Assembly: GCA_002387605.1 (NCBI GenBank)
Contig: DGJU01000011.1
Coordinates: forward strand, 189-27,333
Length of the DNA stretch: 27,145 nt
Direction: 5' to 3'
Origin: Alphaproteobacteria bacterium UBA4588
Lineage (GTDB): Bacteria > Pseudomonadota > Alphaproteobacteria > Puniceispirillales > Puniceispirillaceae
Shown here: positions 7,980 through 14,980 of the stretch, piece after piece
Layout: every line of letters begins with the position of its first letter
Position numbering within the stretch: the stretch's first letter is position 1
Notes under the pieces: model-generated
Told to the model about the DNA's origin: nothing
Seen by the model: only the letters and a program-made list of their open reading frames with translations
Database searches by the model: none
Position numbers and translations under genes: made by a program

Positions 7980-8780
7980 ATGACAAACGCACAAGACCAA
8001 GACCTTATTCTTGATATAGACGGACAGGTAGCCACCATCACCCTGAACCGTCCCCATCGCCGAAATGCTCTTACCTTTGAGATGTATGAAGAAATACGCC
8101 AGATTTGTATGCGTGCAGGCAAATCTGGTGACTTAAAAGATATCAAAGCGCTGATTTTTATGGGTGGCGGCGACAAGGCCTTTGCTGCTGGAACAGATAT
8201 CTCTCGTTTTAAAGATTTTACCAGCACGCAAGATGCTATCGATTACGAAACACGTGTTGATAGCGTGATGGAAGAAATTGAAACCTGCGCCGTGCCAACC
8301 ATTGCCGCACTGAACGGGTTTGTGACAGGCGGCGGCGCTGCCATTGCTGGGGCCTGTACTGTTCGCATTGGGGCTGAAGATATCAAAGTTGGCGTGCCAA
8401 TTGCCAGAACTCTTGGAAACTGCCTTGCTATCTCGAATCTGAGACGCTTTATTGCCTTGGTTGGCGAGCCACGCGTCACTTACATGCTTGTGACAGCTAA
8501 CCTAATCGATGCAGCCGAAGCGCATTCAGCTGGTTTCATCTCTGAATTACTCCCCGACAGAGACGCTGTTATTGCGCGCGCCCGGGCTCTCGGCGAAGAA
8601 ATTGCGACCTTTGCCCCCCTTAGTATTCAGGCTTCGCGCGAGGGAATTAGGCGTTTGCGCGTAGCAAGCCCCCTTCCCGATGATTCAGACCTCATCAAAT
8701 TATGCTACGAAAGTGCCGATTTTAAAGAAGGCATGACTGCCTTTTTTGAAAAGCGTCAACCAGATTGGCGCGGTGAATAA
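7980..8780 (+). CDS. Crotonase-fold (enoyl-CoA hydratase/isomerase family) protein, both catalytic Glu positions replaced
   Basis: A 266-residue crotonase-superfamily protein with the usual core: TITLNRPHRRNAL near the start, FAAGTDISRF (68-77) and NGFVTGGGAAIAGAC (112-126), whose backbone amides form the CoA-thioester oxyanion hole. The C-terminus (FKEGMTAFFEKRQPDWRG) is also typical. The two glutamates that perform hydration in classical enoyl-CoA hydratases are missing: Ala121 replaces the first (GGGAAIA) and Ile141 the second (VPIARTLG). A plain hydratase role is therefore unlikely, while isomerase, decarboxylase, thioesterase-like or C-C cleaving activity on an acyl-CoA remains possible. 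It lies 49 bases after the aminotransferase gene and has a GGGGA element upstream of its ATG. It is only distantly similar to the second crotonase at 16870-17682. Confidence 0.85.
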   Translation: MTNAQDQDLILDIDGQVATITLNRPHRRNALTFEMYEEIRQICMRAGKSGDLKDIKALIFMGGGDKAFAAGTDISRFKDFTSTQDAIDYETRVDSVMEEIETCAVPTIAALNGFVTGGGAAIAGACTVRIGAEDIKVGVPIARTLGNCLAISNLRRFIALVGEPRVTYMLVTANLIDAAEAHSAGFISELLPDRDAVIARARALGEEIATFAPLSIQASREGIRRLRVASPLPDDSDLIKLCYESADFKEGMTAFFEKRQPDWRGE

Positions 8781-8841
8781 GACACGCCACCTTACACGCT
8801 GTTTATAAATGAAGAAATGTACCTTTGATCTTGTTGGGATT

Positions 8842-8851
8842 TGGTATACCA
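8842..8851. promoter_or_regulatory. Candidate operator for the GntR/FCD regulator
   Basis: TGGTATACCA is a perfect 10-bp palindrome of the TGGT-N-ACCA type bound by many FadR/FCD-subfamily GntR regulators. It lies 214 bases upstream of the DapA-like gene whose operon encodes exactly such a regulator. I saw no second copy in the window. The match to the family's binding pattern and the position support autoregulation; direct binding is inferred. Confidence 0.5.
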
Positions 8852-8930
8852 TATTGCGTGTAAAGATGTTTAATGGGTAGGGCTGTCGTTGATAAAACAC
8901 GCTTTGAGCATAAGAAATGAGGGGGAGGAT

Positions 8931-9038
8931 ATGCGCTCTGGTCAGGTTAGTGACTGGTATGCGCGCCACTACACCACCCTTCCACATTTCAGAACATTTA
9001 TGTGCAACCACCCCCGAATTAGATTTCAGGCAGGATAA
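8931..9038 (+). CDS. Possible 35-residue leader ORF upstream of the DapA-like gene
   Basis: A short frame opens with ATG at 8931, behind a strongly purine-rich GAGGGGGAGG element (8919-8928), and ends with TAA at 9036-9038, 17 bases before the next start. It would encode a 35-residue basic peptide, beginning MRSGQVSDWYARHY and ending RIRFQAG, with no recognisable domain. The good ribosome-binding site and the closeness to the next gene, whose own site (AAGAAGAG) is weaker, suggest a leader or coupling peptide. It could also be chance, as there is no comparative support. Confidence 0.3.
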   Translation: MRSGQVSDWYARHYTTLPHFRTFMCNHPRIRFQAG

Positions 9039-9055
9039 AGAAGAGTAGATAACAA

Positions 9056-9973
9056 ATGATACAAAAACCTTATAACGGCATTTGGCCTGTTGCCCCGACC
9101 CCGTTTCTGCCAACAGGCGCGGTTGATTATGACGGCATGAAGCGGGTTCTTGACCTGATGGTTGATCAGGGTGTTGACGGTATCTGTATCCTAGCAAATT
9201 TCTCCGAACAATTTCTGATATCCGATGCTGAGCGTGAACAGCTCACGAGGGTCAGTCTTGAGCATGTGGCGGGCCGTGTGCCGGTCATTGTCACTATCAG
9301 CCATTTTGCAACAGACATTGTTGTTGGACGGGCCCAGCTTGCTAAACAGCTTGGCGCTGCAATGGTCATGATGATGGCGCCTTATCATGGGGCTTTGTTA
9401 AAAGGCACAGCACAGCAGACCTACCAGCAGGTAGATGCAGTTGGCGCTGTTGGTATTCCTATCATGATACAGGATGCCCCCCTATCAGGAGTTGAGCTTC
9501 CGGTGCCGCTTCTGGTGCAGATGGCACAGAATATCGAGATGGTTAAATTGTTCAAAATTGAATGTGCCGGTGCGGCAGCTAAATTGCGCGAGCTTATTGC
9601 GGCAGGCGGCGATGCAATTGAAGGACCGTTTGATGGCGAAGAAGCCATTACATTGATGGCCGATCTTGATGCAGGAGCATCAGGCTCAATGACCTCTGGC
9701 TTGATACCCGACCTTATTGGACCGGTTATCCGCAGCTATCTTGCCGGAGACAGACAGGCAGCCTTACATGGCTATAATCGCATTCTTCCCATTATTAATC
9801 ATGAAAATAGACAATGTGGTTTTCGCGGCACAAAGGCAGCGTTACTGGCAGGCGGTGTTATTGGATCTGACTTCTGCCGCCACCCTATTCCGCCACTACA
9901 TGACGATACGCGCGCTGCATTACTTGAACTGCTAAAAATGGAAGACCCGCTTATTCTAAAGTGGGGTCAGTAA
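9056..9973 (+). CDS. DapA/NAL-superfamily lyase or dehydratase (resembles 2-keto-3-deoxy sugar-acid dehydratases)
   Basis: A 305-residue TIM-barrel protein of the dihydrodipicolinate synthase/N-acetylneuraminate lyase superfamily, which forms a Schiff base between a lysine and a 2-oxoacid. It starts with GIWPVAPTPF, the superfamily opening. The Schiff-base lysine is probably Lys167 in LFKIECAG. The usual GTTGE loop is ANFSE here (48-51 region), and the YN-P motif carrying the catalytic Tyr is IQDAP (138-142), with Gln139 in place of Tyr. It is thus not a lysine-biosynthesis DapA. From memory, the ILANFSEQF and IMIQDAP combination resembles L-2-keto-3-deoxyarabonate dehydratases, but I could not check this. 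The stop overlaps the GntR start (TAATG), so the two are translationally coupled. The neighbours imply catabolism of a carboxylate. Confidence 0.82.
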   Translation: MIQKPYNGIWPVAPTPFLPTGAVDYDGMKRVLDLMVDQGVDGICILANFSEQFLISDAEREQLTRVSLEHVAGRVPVIVTISHFATDIVVGRAQLAKQLGAAMVMMMAPYHGALLKGTAQQTYQQVDAVGAVGIPIMIQDAPLSGVELPVPLLVQMAQNIEMVKLFKIECAGAAAKLRELIAAGGDAIEGPFDGEEAITLMADLDAGASGSMTSGLIPDLIGPVIRSYLAGDRQAALHGYNRILPIINHENRQCGFRGTKAALLAGGVIGSDFCRHPIPPLHDDTRAALLELLKMEDPLILKWGQ

Positions 9974-10692
9974 TGGCAAAACCATCAGCCCTAAGCTCAC
10001 TTATCGAAGAGGGGCAGCTTCCTATCAAACAACGTAAATTGTTAGGGGAAGAGACGGCTGAGACTTTGCGTGAGCTTATCTTGCTGGGCAAGCTGCCCGC
10101 TGGTGCGTCTATTCCGGAGCGTGACCTTGCTGATGCGCTGGGAATTAGCAGAACGCCTATGCGCGAGGCAATGCGTGTCCTTGAAACAGAGGGTTTGATT
10201 GAATATTCAGCAACAAGACGGCCAAGTGTTGCTAACCCGTCCCGTGAAACGCTTGCCCATAATCAAGCTGTTATTGGCGCGCTAGAGGCACTTGGTGGCA
10301 GGCTTGCCTGCCAACACGCGACCCAAAAAGAGCTCGATAACATCATTCAGATGAACCAGCGCCTCACTGAAAAAACAGACGCTGCGGCCCCGCTTGAATT
10401 TTTTAAAATGGATATGAATTTTCACATTGCAATCGTTACAGCAAGTGCCAATCACGCCCTTATTGAAACTCACCGGCATTATATTGCCAGATTATGGCGT
10501 GCACGCTTTATCTCATCATCTCTGAAATTGGGCCGGCAGAATACATTACAGCAACATCAGCATATTGTTGATATGCTGGTAAAACGAGATGCAGCCGCAA
10601 CCGCATCTGCCTTAGAATATCATCTTGAAACATCATTTAAAAATGTTGCAAAGGCTCTCATCGAGCAGGAAAAGGAGACCAGTAGTCAATGA
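9973..10692 (+). CDS. GntR-family transcriptional regulator, FCD (FadR-like) domain
   Basis: A 239-residue DNA-binding regulator. The N-terminal winged helix-turn-helix spans about residues 25-85, with LADALGISRTPMREAMRVLE the conserved recognition region. The C-terminal all-helical FCD ligand domain carries the expected metal-ligand set Asp147, His151, His195 and His217 (MDMNFH, QHQHIVD, YHLET). FCD domains usually sense small carboxylates or related metabolites. The ATG at 9973 is chosen over a GTG at 9961 because it overlaps the preceding stop as TAATG. Its own stop overlaps the pdxA-like start by four bases (ATGA). Lying inside the operon, it most likely controls that operon, and possibly the transporter genes, in response to the imported substrate or an intermediate. 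Confidence 0.9.
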   Translation: MAKPSALSSLIEEGQLPIKQRKLLGEETAETLRELILLGKLPAGASIPERDLADALGISRTPMREAMRVLETEGLIEYSATRRPSVANPSRETLAHNQAVIGALEALGGRLACQHATQKELDNIIQMNQRLTEKTDAAAPLEFFKMDMNFHIAIVTASANHALIETHRHYIARLWRARFISSSLKLGRQNTLQQHQHIVDMLVKRDAAATASALEYHLETSFKNVAKALIEQEKETSSQ

Positions 10693-11702
10693 AACCACGT
10701 ATTGGAATAATTCCGGGTGACCCTTCTGGCATAGGACCCGAACTCATCGCAAAATTACTAAGTGATGAAAGCGTAACAGATCAGGCTGACATTCTGCTTA
10801 TCGGCGATGCACATCTGTTTGAGATGGGGCAGCGCCAAGCTGATAGTTCGTTTTCACTAACGCCTTGTGATGCGCGCACGAGCGACTGGACAGAGCTACC
10901 AGGCTTTGCCCACCATGCGCAGGATACAATTGATGCTGATGATGTGAATATTGCCGCTGTTACCATTGCGAGCGGTAAATCAGCGCTTGCCAATCTAAAC
11001 ACCGCCCTTGAATTAGCGCGCGACGGTATCATCGATGCAATCACATTTGGCCCCTTTAATAAGGCTGCGCTTAAAGAAGCAGGTCTTGGCCATGAAGATG
11101 AACTTCATTATATCGCCGAATTTCTGGGTGTTGAAAATTATGTCTCAGAATTAAATACCCTTGATGGTATCTGGACGAGCCGTGTTTCAAGTCATATCTC
11201 GTTGAAAGAAGTGCCAGACTACATCACCAAAGAGCGCATCAATGAAGCTGTTTATCTGATTGATAGAACCTTAAAACGCTCCGGCATGGCGCGGCCACGC
11301 CTGTCTGTTGCTGCCCTTAATCCCCATGCAGGTGATAATGGTAATTTTGGCACTGAGGAAATTGATATTATTGCGCCAGCTGTCCAAGCTCTTCAAGTAC
11401 AACAGGTTAATGTGGATGGTCCATGGCCCTCTGATACTGTGTTCCTGAAAGCCAAAGCAAAGGAAGTTGATGGTATTATTACGATGTATCATGATCAGGG
11501 TCAGATAGCGCTGAAAATAATGGGGTTTGACCGCGGTGTTACCGTACATGGCGGCATTCCGTTTCCGGTAACAACGCCGGCGCATGGAACAGCCTTTGAT
11601 ATCACAGGAACAGGAACTGCGGATGTGACAGCGACCAGAGAGGCATTTAATATCGCCTGTAATATGGTAGCAAACTGGGAAAAATCAGATAGCGCTGCCT
11701 AG
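10689..11702 (+). CDS. PdxA-family NAD-dependent dehydrogenase (catabolic PdxA2-like)
   Basis: A 337-residue member of the 4-hydroxythreonine-4-phosphate dehydrogenase family, metal-dependent enzymes that oxidise and usually decarboxylate a 3-hydroxyacid with NAD. The GDPSGIGPE signature (10-18) and the three metal histidines are intact: His169 in SSHISL, His213 in NPHAGDNG and His268 in YHDQG. GPWPSDTVF and PAHGTAFDITG also match. No other vitamin B6 gene is nearby, and the gene sits in a catabolic operon with a regulator, so it is probably a PdxA2-type enzyme. Related ones act on D-threonate or D-erythronate 4-phosphate (paired with a DUF1537 kinase, absent here) or on a terephthalate dihydrodiol (TphB). 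The substrate is unknown. The start overlaps the GntR stop (ATGA), and a strong terminator follows 36 bases after its stop. Confidence 0.87.
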   Translation: MKPRIGIIPGDPSGIGPELIAKLLSDESVTDQADILLIGDAHLFEMGQRQADSSFSLTPCDARTSDWTELPGFAHHAQDTIDADDVNIAAVTIASGKSALANLNTALELARDGIIDAITFGPFNKAALKEAGLGHEDELHYIAEFLGVENYVSELNTLDGIWTSRVSSHISLKEVPDYITKERINEAVYLIDRTLKRSGMARPRLSVAALNPHAGDNGNFGTEEIDIIAPAVQALQVQQVNVDGPWPSDTVFLKAKAKEVDGIITMYHDQGQIALKIMGFDRGVTVHGGIPFPVTTPAHGTAFDITGTGTADVTATREAFNIACNMVANWEKSDSAA

Positions 11703-11738
11703 CAGTATGTACCTCCCCTCATTTCCATATTTTAGTTC

Positions 11739-11770
11739 AAAAAAAAGCGGGAGTTTATCCCGCTTTTTTT
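11739..11770. terminator. Bidirectional intrinsic terminator between pdxA-like and tctA genes
   Basis: The stem GCGGGA (11747-11752), loop GTTTA and TCCCGC (11758-11763) are flanked by an A-run on the left and a T-run on the right. The runs pair to lengthen the stem to 13 bp and give each strand its own U-tract. It sits between two convergent operons and should end both. Confidence 0.93.
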
Positions 11771-11800
11771 ATCAATAGATTTTGTTAATCGCTATCCATC

Positions 11801-13279
11801 CTAGCCACGATTGGTGAGCTTCTGGAAGAGGTAGGGTCCGCACAGCCCCAAGAAGGCAAGGACAAGGAAGACAACAGCAAGCGGCTGAGTGAAAATCAAC
11901 CACCATTCCCCATCAAACATCTTGAGCGAATTTTGCAAGTTGGTTTCAACCATCTCACCCAGAATGAGGCCAACAGCAATGGGCGCTACAGCAAAACCAT
12001 GTCGGCGAGCAAAAAAGCCGAGTACACCAAAGGCCATCACAATCCAGATATCGAGTAGCGATGAGTTAAGGGAGTAGGCACCGATAACACACAAAGCAAA
12101 CACAATAGGCCATAGAAGCGTTGTAGGGATAAGCGATATGCGAGCAAAGAACTTCGCCGCATAAAGACCCATAAACAAGAACATGACATTGGCAACCAGC
12201 ATCGCGCCAAAAATCTGATAGACAGTGTCAACCTGCTCGGTGAACAGATAGGGGCCAGGGCGCAGACCATGCACCATAAGCCCGACAAGAATAATAGCTG
12301 TCGTGCCACTACCAGGGATACCCAGAACCATCGTTGGCACCATTGCACCGCCGGTTGCTGCATTATTAGCAGCTTCGGCACCCGCAATACCTTCGACAGA
12401 GCCCTTGCCGAATTCTTCTTTATTCTTCGACCAGCGACGGGCTTCAGAATATCCGATCATAGAGGCCACTGTCGCACCCTCAGCCGGCAGGATGCCAATA
12501 AAGGTCCCGATCCCGCAAGATCGCAATACCGTTCGCCAGATCTTTTTATAATCTTCTTTGGTTGGCAGTTTAACAGCCTTAAGACCAATAGCCTCGGCAA
12601 CATCTTTGAGTCGTTTTGACTGCATCAGCAATTCAGACATTGCAAACAGGCCAATGAAAACTGGAACAAAGGCAAGCCCTTCATAAAGCTCATAATGACC
12701 AAATGTATATCTCTCAATGCCGGTAACACGCTCAGCACCAATAGTTGCCAGCCAGACACCAAAGACGCCGCCAATGATGTTTTTTACTGCGCCACCAGCA
12801 CTAATACTGGCAAGCATAGAAAGCCCGAAGACCGTCAGGGCAAAATATTCTGGAGGCCTGAACTCGTAAGCAACCCTGGCGAGCATTGGCGCTGCTATGC
12901 ACAAGACAATCACTGAGAAAATACCACCAATAGTACTAGCAACAACTGCAATACCCAATGCGCGTCCTGCTTCGCCGCGCTGGGCAAGGGGATATCCATC
13001 AAACGTTGTTGCAGCGGCAGCAGATGTGCCAGGCGTATTAATCAGAATAGCTGTAATGGAGCCTGCAAACGTTGCTGAAACGTAGATAGTCGTTAGCACC
13101 GTTATCGCATGGACGGGTTCCATTGTGAGGGTGAAAGGCAGCAGTAACGCTGCACCAGTTGTCGAGCCTAACCCTGGCAGAACGCCAATGATTACGCCGA
13201 GAATTGTGGTAGCAAATATAAGGAAAAGCAAATTGACGTCAAAAACGATAGACCCCATTGCTGCCAGTGCTTCTTGCAT
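11801..13279 (-). CDS. tctA: Tripartite tricarboxylate transporter, large permease TctA
   Basis: Large membrane subunit of a TTT-family transporter, which imports a carboxylate delivered by a periplasmic binding protein. The 492-residue product matches the family length and carries about a dozen hydrophobic segments. The internal duplication typical of TctA is visible: GVLPGLGSTTG (32-42) pairs with GILPAEGAT (262-270), and ILINTPGTSAAA (78-89) pairs with LGIPGSGTTAII (319-330). The signature NNAATGGAMVPT precedes the second copy. The ATG at 13279 has a strong AGGAGG site eight bases upstream. It follows tctB by 12 bases and is the last gene of tctC-tctB-tctA. The substrate may be one degraded by the convergent DapA-like/PdxA-like operon (inference). 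Confidence 0.95.
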   Translation of the reverse strand: MQEALAAMGSIVFDVNLLFLIFATTILGVIIGVLPGLGSTTGAALLLPFTLTMEPVHAITVLTTIYVSATFAGSITAILINTPGTSAAAATTFDGYPLAQRGEAGRALGIAVVASTIGGIFSVIVLCIAAPMLARVAYEFRPPEYFALTVFGLSMLASISAGGAVKNIIGGVFGVWLATIGAERVTGIERYTFGHYELYEGLAFVPVFIGLFAMSELLMQSKRLKDVAEAIGLKAVKLPTKEDYKKIWRTVLRSCGIGTFIGILPAEGATVASMIGYSEARRWSKNKEEFGKGSVEGIAGAEAANNAATGGAMVPTMVLGIPGSGTTAIILVGLMVHGLRPGPYLFTEQVDTVYQIFGAMLVANVMFLFMGLYAAKFFARISLIPTTLLWPIVFALCVIGAYSLNSSLLDIWIVMAFGVLGFFARRHGFAVAPIAVGLILGEMVETNLQNSLKMFDGEWWLIFTQPLAVVFLVLAFLGLCGPYLFQKLTNRG

Positions 13280-13291
13280 GAGACCGGCCTC

Positions 13292-13753
13292 CTAACCGTA
13301 ATACCAGTTGGTTATTATGCCTCTTGGAAACCTGATCCGAAGGACCTTGTCAAAGAGGAAAAAGAGAGTGACGGGGGTAAGTATCGAATTCAGCGCGATG
13401 ATAATAAACCGGCGCTCGCCCCATAAATAGCTCAATAAAAACATCACAATTGGAATGGCAATAAACATATCTGTTGTAATTGTCAGAGCAAAAAATAGAA
13501 GTAGTAAGACCATTGAACCCCAAGTTTCACGGCCTTCTAGCGGAACCGGAGCAGGCTTTTCTTTTACAAGTTGAAGAAACAGTATCACACAGAGCATCAA
13601 GTTCAATATCATCAAAAAGATAGGAAATGAGCGTGCTTGCATGCTATCGCCAACAATCATCGGCGGTGATGTATCTAACTGAAGAGATAAGCCAATAATA
13701 ATGACTGAAAAAACTGCTATAATCGCAGGTATTGTTACTAGTCTTAGTTCCAT
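13292..13753 (-). CDS. tctB: Tripartite tricarboxylate transporter, small membrane subunit TctB
   Basis: Small integral-membrane partner of TctA. The 153-residue product has four hydrophobic segments: a first helix near residues 6-24, a second at FLMILNLMLCVILFLQL, then paired helices separated by a short polar turn. FPIFLMI after a Gly-Asp-Ser segment is a common TctB feature. Sequence conservation in TctB is low, so the call rests mainly on topology, length and position between tctC and tctA. The ATG at 13753 has an AAGGG site eight bases upstream. A 32-base inverted repeat just upstream may set its expression relative to tctC. Confidence 0.87.
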   Translation of the reverse strand: MELRLVTIPAIIAVFSVIIIGLSLQLDTSPPMIVGDSMQARSFPIFLMILNLMLCVILFLQLVKEKPAPVPLEGRETWGSMVLLLLFFALTITTDMFIAIPIVMFLLSYLWGERRFIIIALNSILTPVTLFFLFDKVLRIRFPRGIITNWYYG

Positions 13754-13771
13754 GAAATGAGCCCTTAATCA

Positions 13772-13803
13772 TAAGGTGCCCTGCCAAAAAGCAAGGCACC
13801 TTA
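13772..13803. repeat. Intercistronic hairpin between tctC and tctB
   Basis: TAAGGTGCC (13772-13780) and GGCACCTTA (13795-13803) are perfect inverse complements, extended by TGC/GCA around a CAAAAA loop with one C-A mismatch. The resulting stem is about 13 bp. No U-tract follows on the minus strand, so complete termination is unlikely. Such stem-loops after a binding-protein gene commonly protect the upstream mRNA or allow partial read-through, giving more binding protein than permease. Confidence 0.75.
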
Positions 13804-13823
13804 ATCAAAGTGAAATTCTGATA

Positions 13824-14801
13824 TTACTTAACCAGACCCATCGCTTTTAGCGCAGGACCGAATTCAGCAACCATCATCTTGATTTGCTTACCCCAGGCGT
13901 CTGATGCCATTGGTGAGGTTGAATCAAGACCTGAATTCATAAGATATGCCTGATACATTGAATGTTTCATCGCCTTATCAAGACCGGCTTCCATCTCAGT
14001 AACACGAGCCGCATCTACACCAGCGTGAGTAACAAACCCGCGTGTTGTAGACAGAACAAGGTCAACACCAAGCTCTTTGGACGTCTTTGCTGCTGGAATA
14101 GGGTCCATACGCGCTTCGCCTAGAATAATGAGCGGGCATAAATCGCCTGCATCAATCGGAGCAGATGCTTCAGATAGGTTTAGAACACCTACGTCAACTG
14201 CACCGGCAACAACCTGAGTTGCAAGCTGGCCACCACCATCAAATGGGATGTATTTTGGCATGTCCTGACCGTTTTTCTTAGCCCAAAGATAGACTGAAAT
14301 ATGGTCAATCGTACCTGTGTGCGTACCACCATAAGAAATATCATCACCATTTTTTACGCCAGCAAGAAACGCTTCAGGCGTAGCATATTTGGTTGTCTTA
14401 CAGTTCACCATCAGAATTTGTGGATCATTTGTTCCACGCATAATTGGCGCCATATCATCAACAGTCAGCTTTGTCTTGCCCATTGCCATTGAAATAGCGT
14501 GGCCAACTGTAAATGTGAGGATTGAGTTGCCATCTGCTGGGCGTGAACGGAAATATTCCATTGCAGCAGCACCGCCGCCGCCACGCTTGTTAACAACAAC
14601 CATATCCTGTTTCAGAGTACGGCGTGACCGCAACATCATCATACGAGAATTTACGTCCGTACCACCACCAGCACCCGCATGGGTGATAACTTCGATAGCT
14701 GGCTTATCTGCAGAAATTGCAGGCGACGCTGTGACAAGAGCCGCTCCTGCTACGACAGCAAATGTTGCACCTGCTGACATCATTACTTTAAATGTATTCA
14801 T
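13824..14801 (-). CDS. tctC: Tripartite tricarboxylate transporter substrate-binding protein TctC
   Basis: Periplasmic binding protein of the TTT transporter, a 325-residue product of normal length. The first 31 residues form a Sec signal peptide: a short basic start, a hydrophobic core AGATFAVVAGAALV and probable cleavage after SPAISA. The mature part shows the family pattern HAGAGGGTDVNSR near its start, then VVNKRGGGGAAAM and SYGGTHTGTIDH, which line the carboxylate pocket in relatives. The ATG at 14801 has a GGAAGGA site about 11 bases upstream. It is the first gene of its operon, transcribed divergently from the desaturase gene. The ligand cannot be deduced; TctC paralogues bind many dicarboxylates, tricarboxylates and aromatic acids. 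Confidence 0.93.
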   Translation of the reverse strand: MNTFKVMMSAGATFAVVAGAALVTASPAISADKPAIEVITHAGAGGGTDVNSRMMMLRSRRTLKQDMVVVNKRGGGGAAAMEYFRSRPADGNSILTFTVGHAISMAMGKTKLTVDDMAPIMRGTNDPQILMVNCKTTKYATPEAFLAGVKNGDDISYGGTHTGTIDHISVYLWAKKNGQDMPKYIPFDGGGQLATQVVAGAVDVGVLNLSEASAPIDAGDLCPLIILGEARMDPIPAAKTSKELGVDLVLSTTRGFVTHAGVDAARVTEMEAGLDKAMKHSMYQAYLMNSGLDSTSPMASDAWGKQIKMMVAEFGPALKAMGLVK

Positions 14802-14821
14802 TTTTCTTTTTCCTTCCCTAA

Positions 14822-14855
14822 ACCTAGAGCTTTTGCTCTTTAACGTGTTCTAGGT
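14822..14855. repeat. Nested inverted repeats in the tctC leader
   Basis: ACCTAGA (14822-14828) is the inverse complement of TCTAGGT (14849-14855), and a smaller perfect hairpin (AGAGC, TTTT loop, GCTCT; 14826-14839) overlaps the left arm. The two structures are mutually exclusive. They sit 21-54 bases upstream of the tctC start, where they could act as an operator or a switchable leader. Short arms make chance possible. Confidence 0.35.
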
Positions 14856-14980
14856 AACCATTATTTAATATGAGTTGCAAGGATATCCTGTAGCTTTTTT
14901 CGCACTTGTTAATCATGTTACTTATTTATACTCTATTGACTATATTGTGAATTTCCCGAAGCGAGATTAATGATTTAATT

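Noticed and set aside
6749..8780. Beta-hydroxyaspartate cycle (bhc) cluster, because BhcA is a relative of the aminotransferase
   Set aside because: No dehydratase, aldolase or iminosuccinate reductase gene accompanies it; the neighbour is a crotonase-fold protein.
14853..14859. GGTAACC palindrome upstream of tctC as a second GntR operator
   Set aside because: The half-sites are spaced one base closer than in TGGTATACCA and the flanks differ, so it is not a convincing match.
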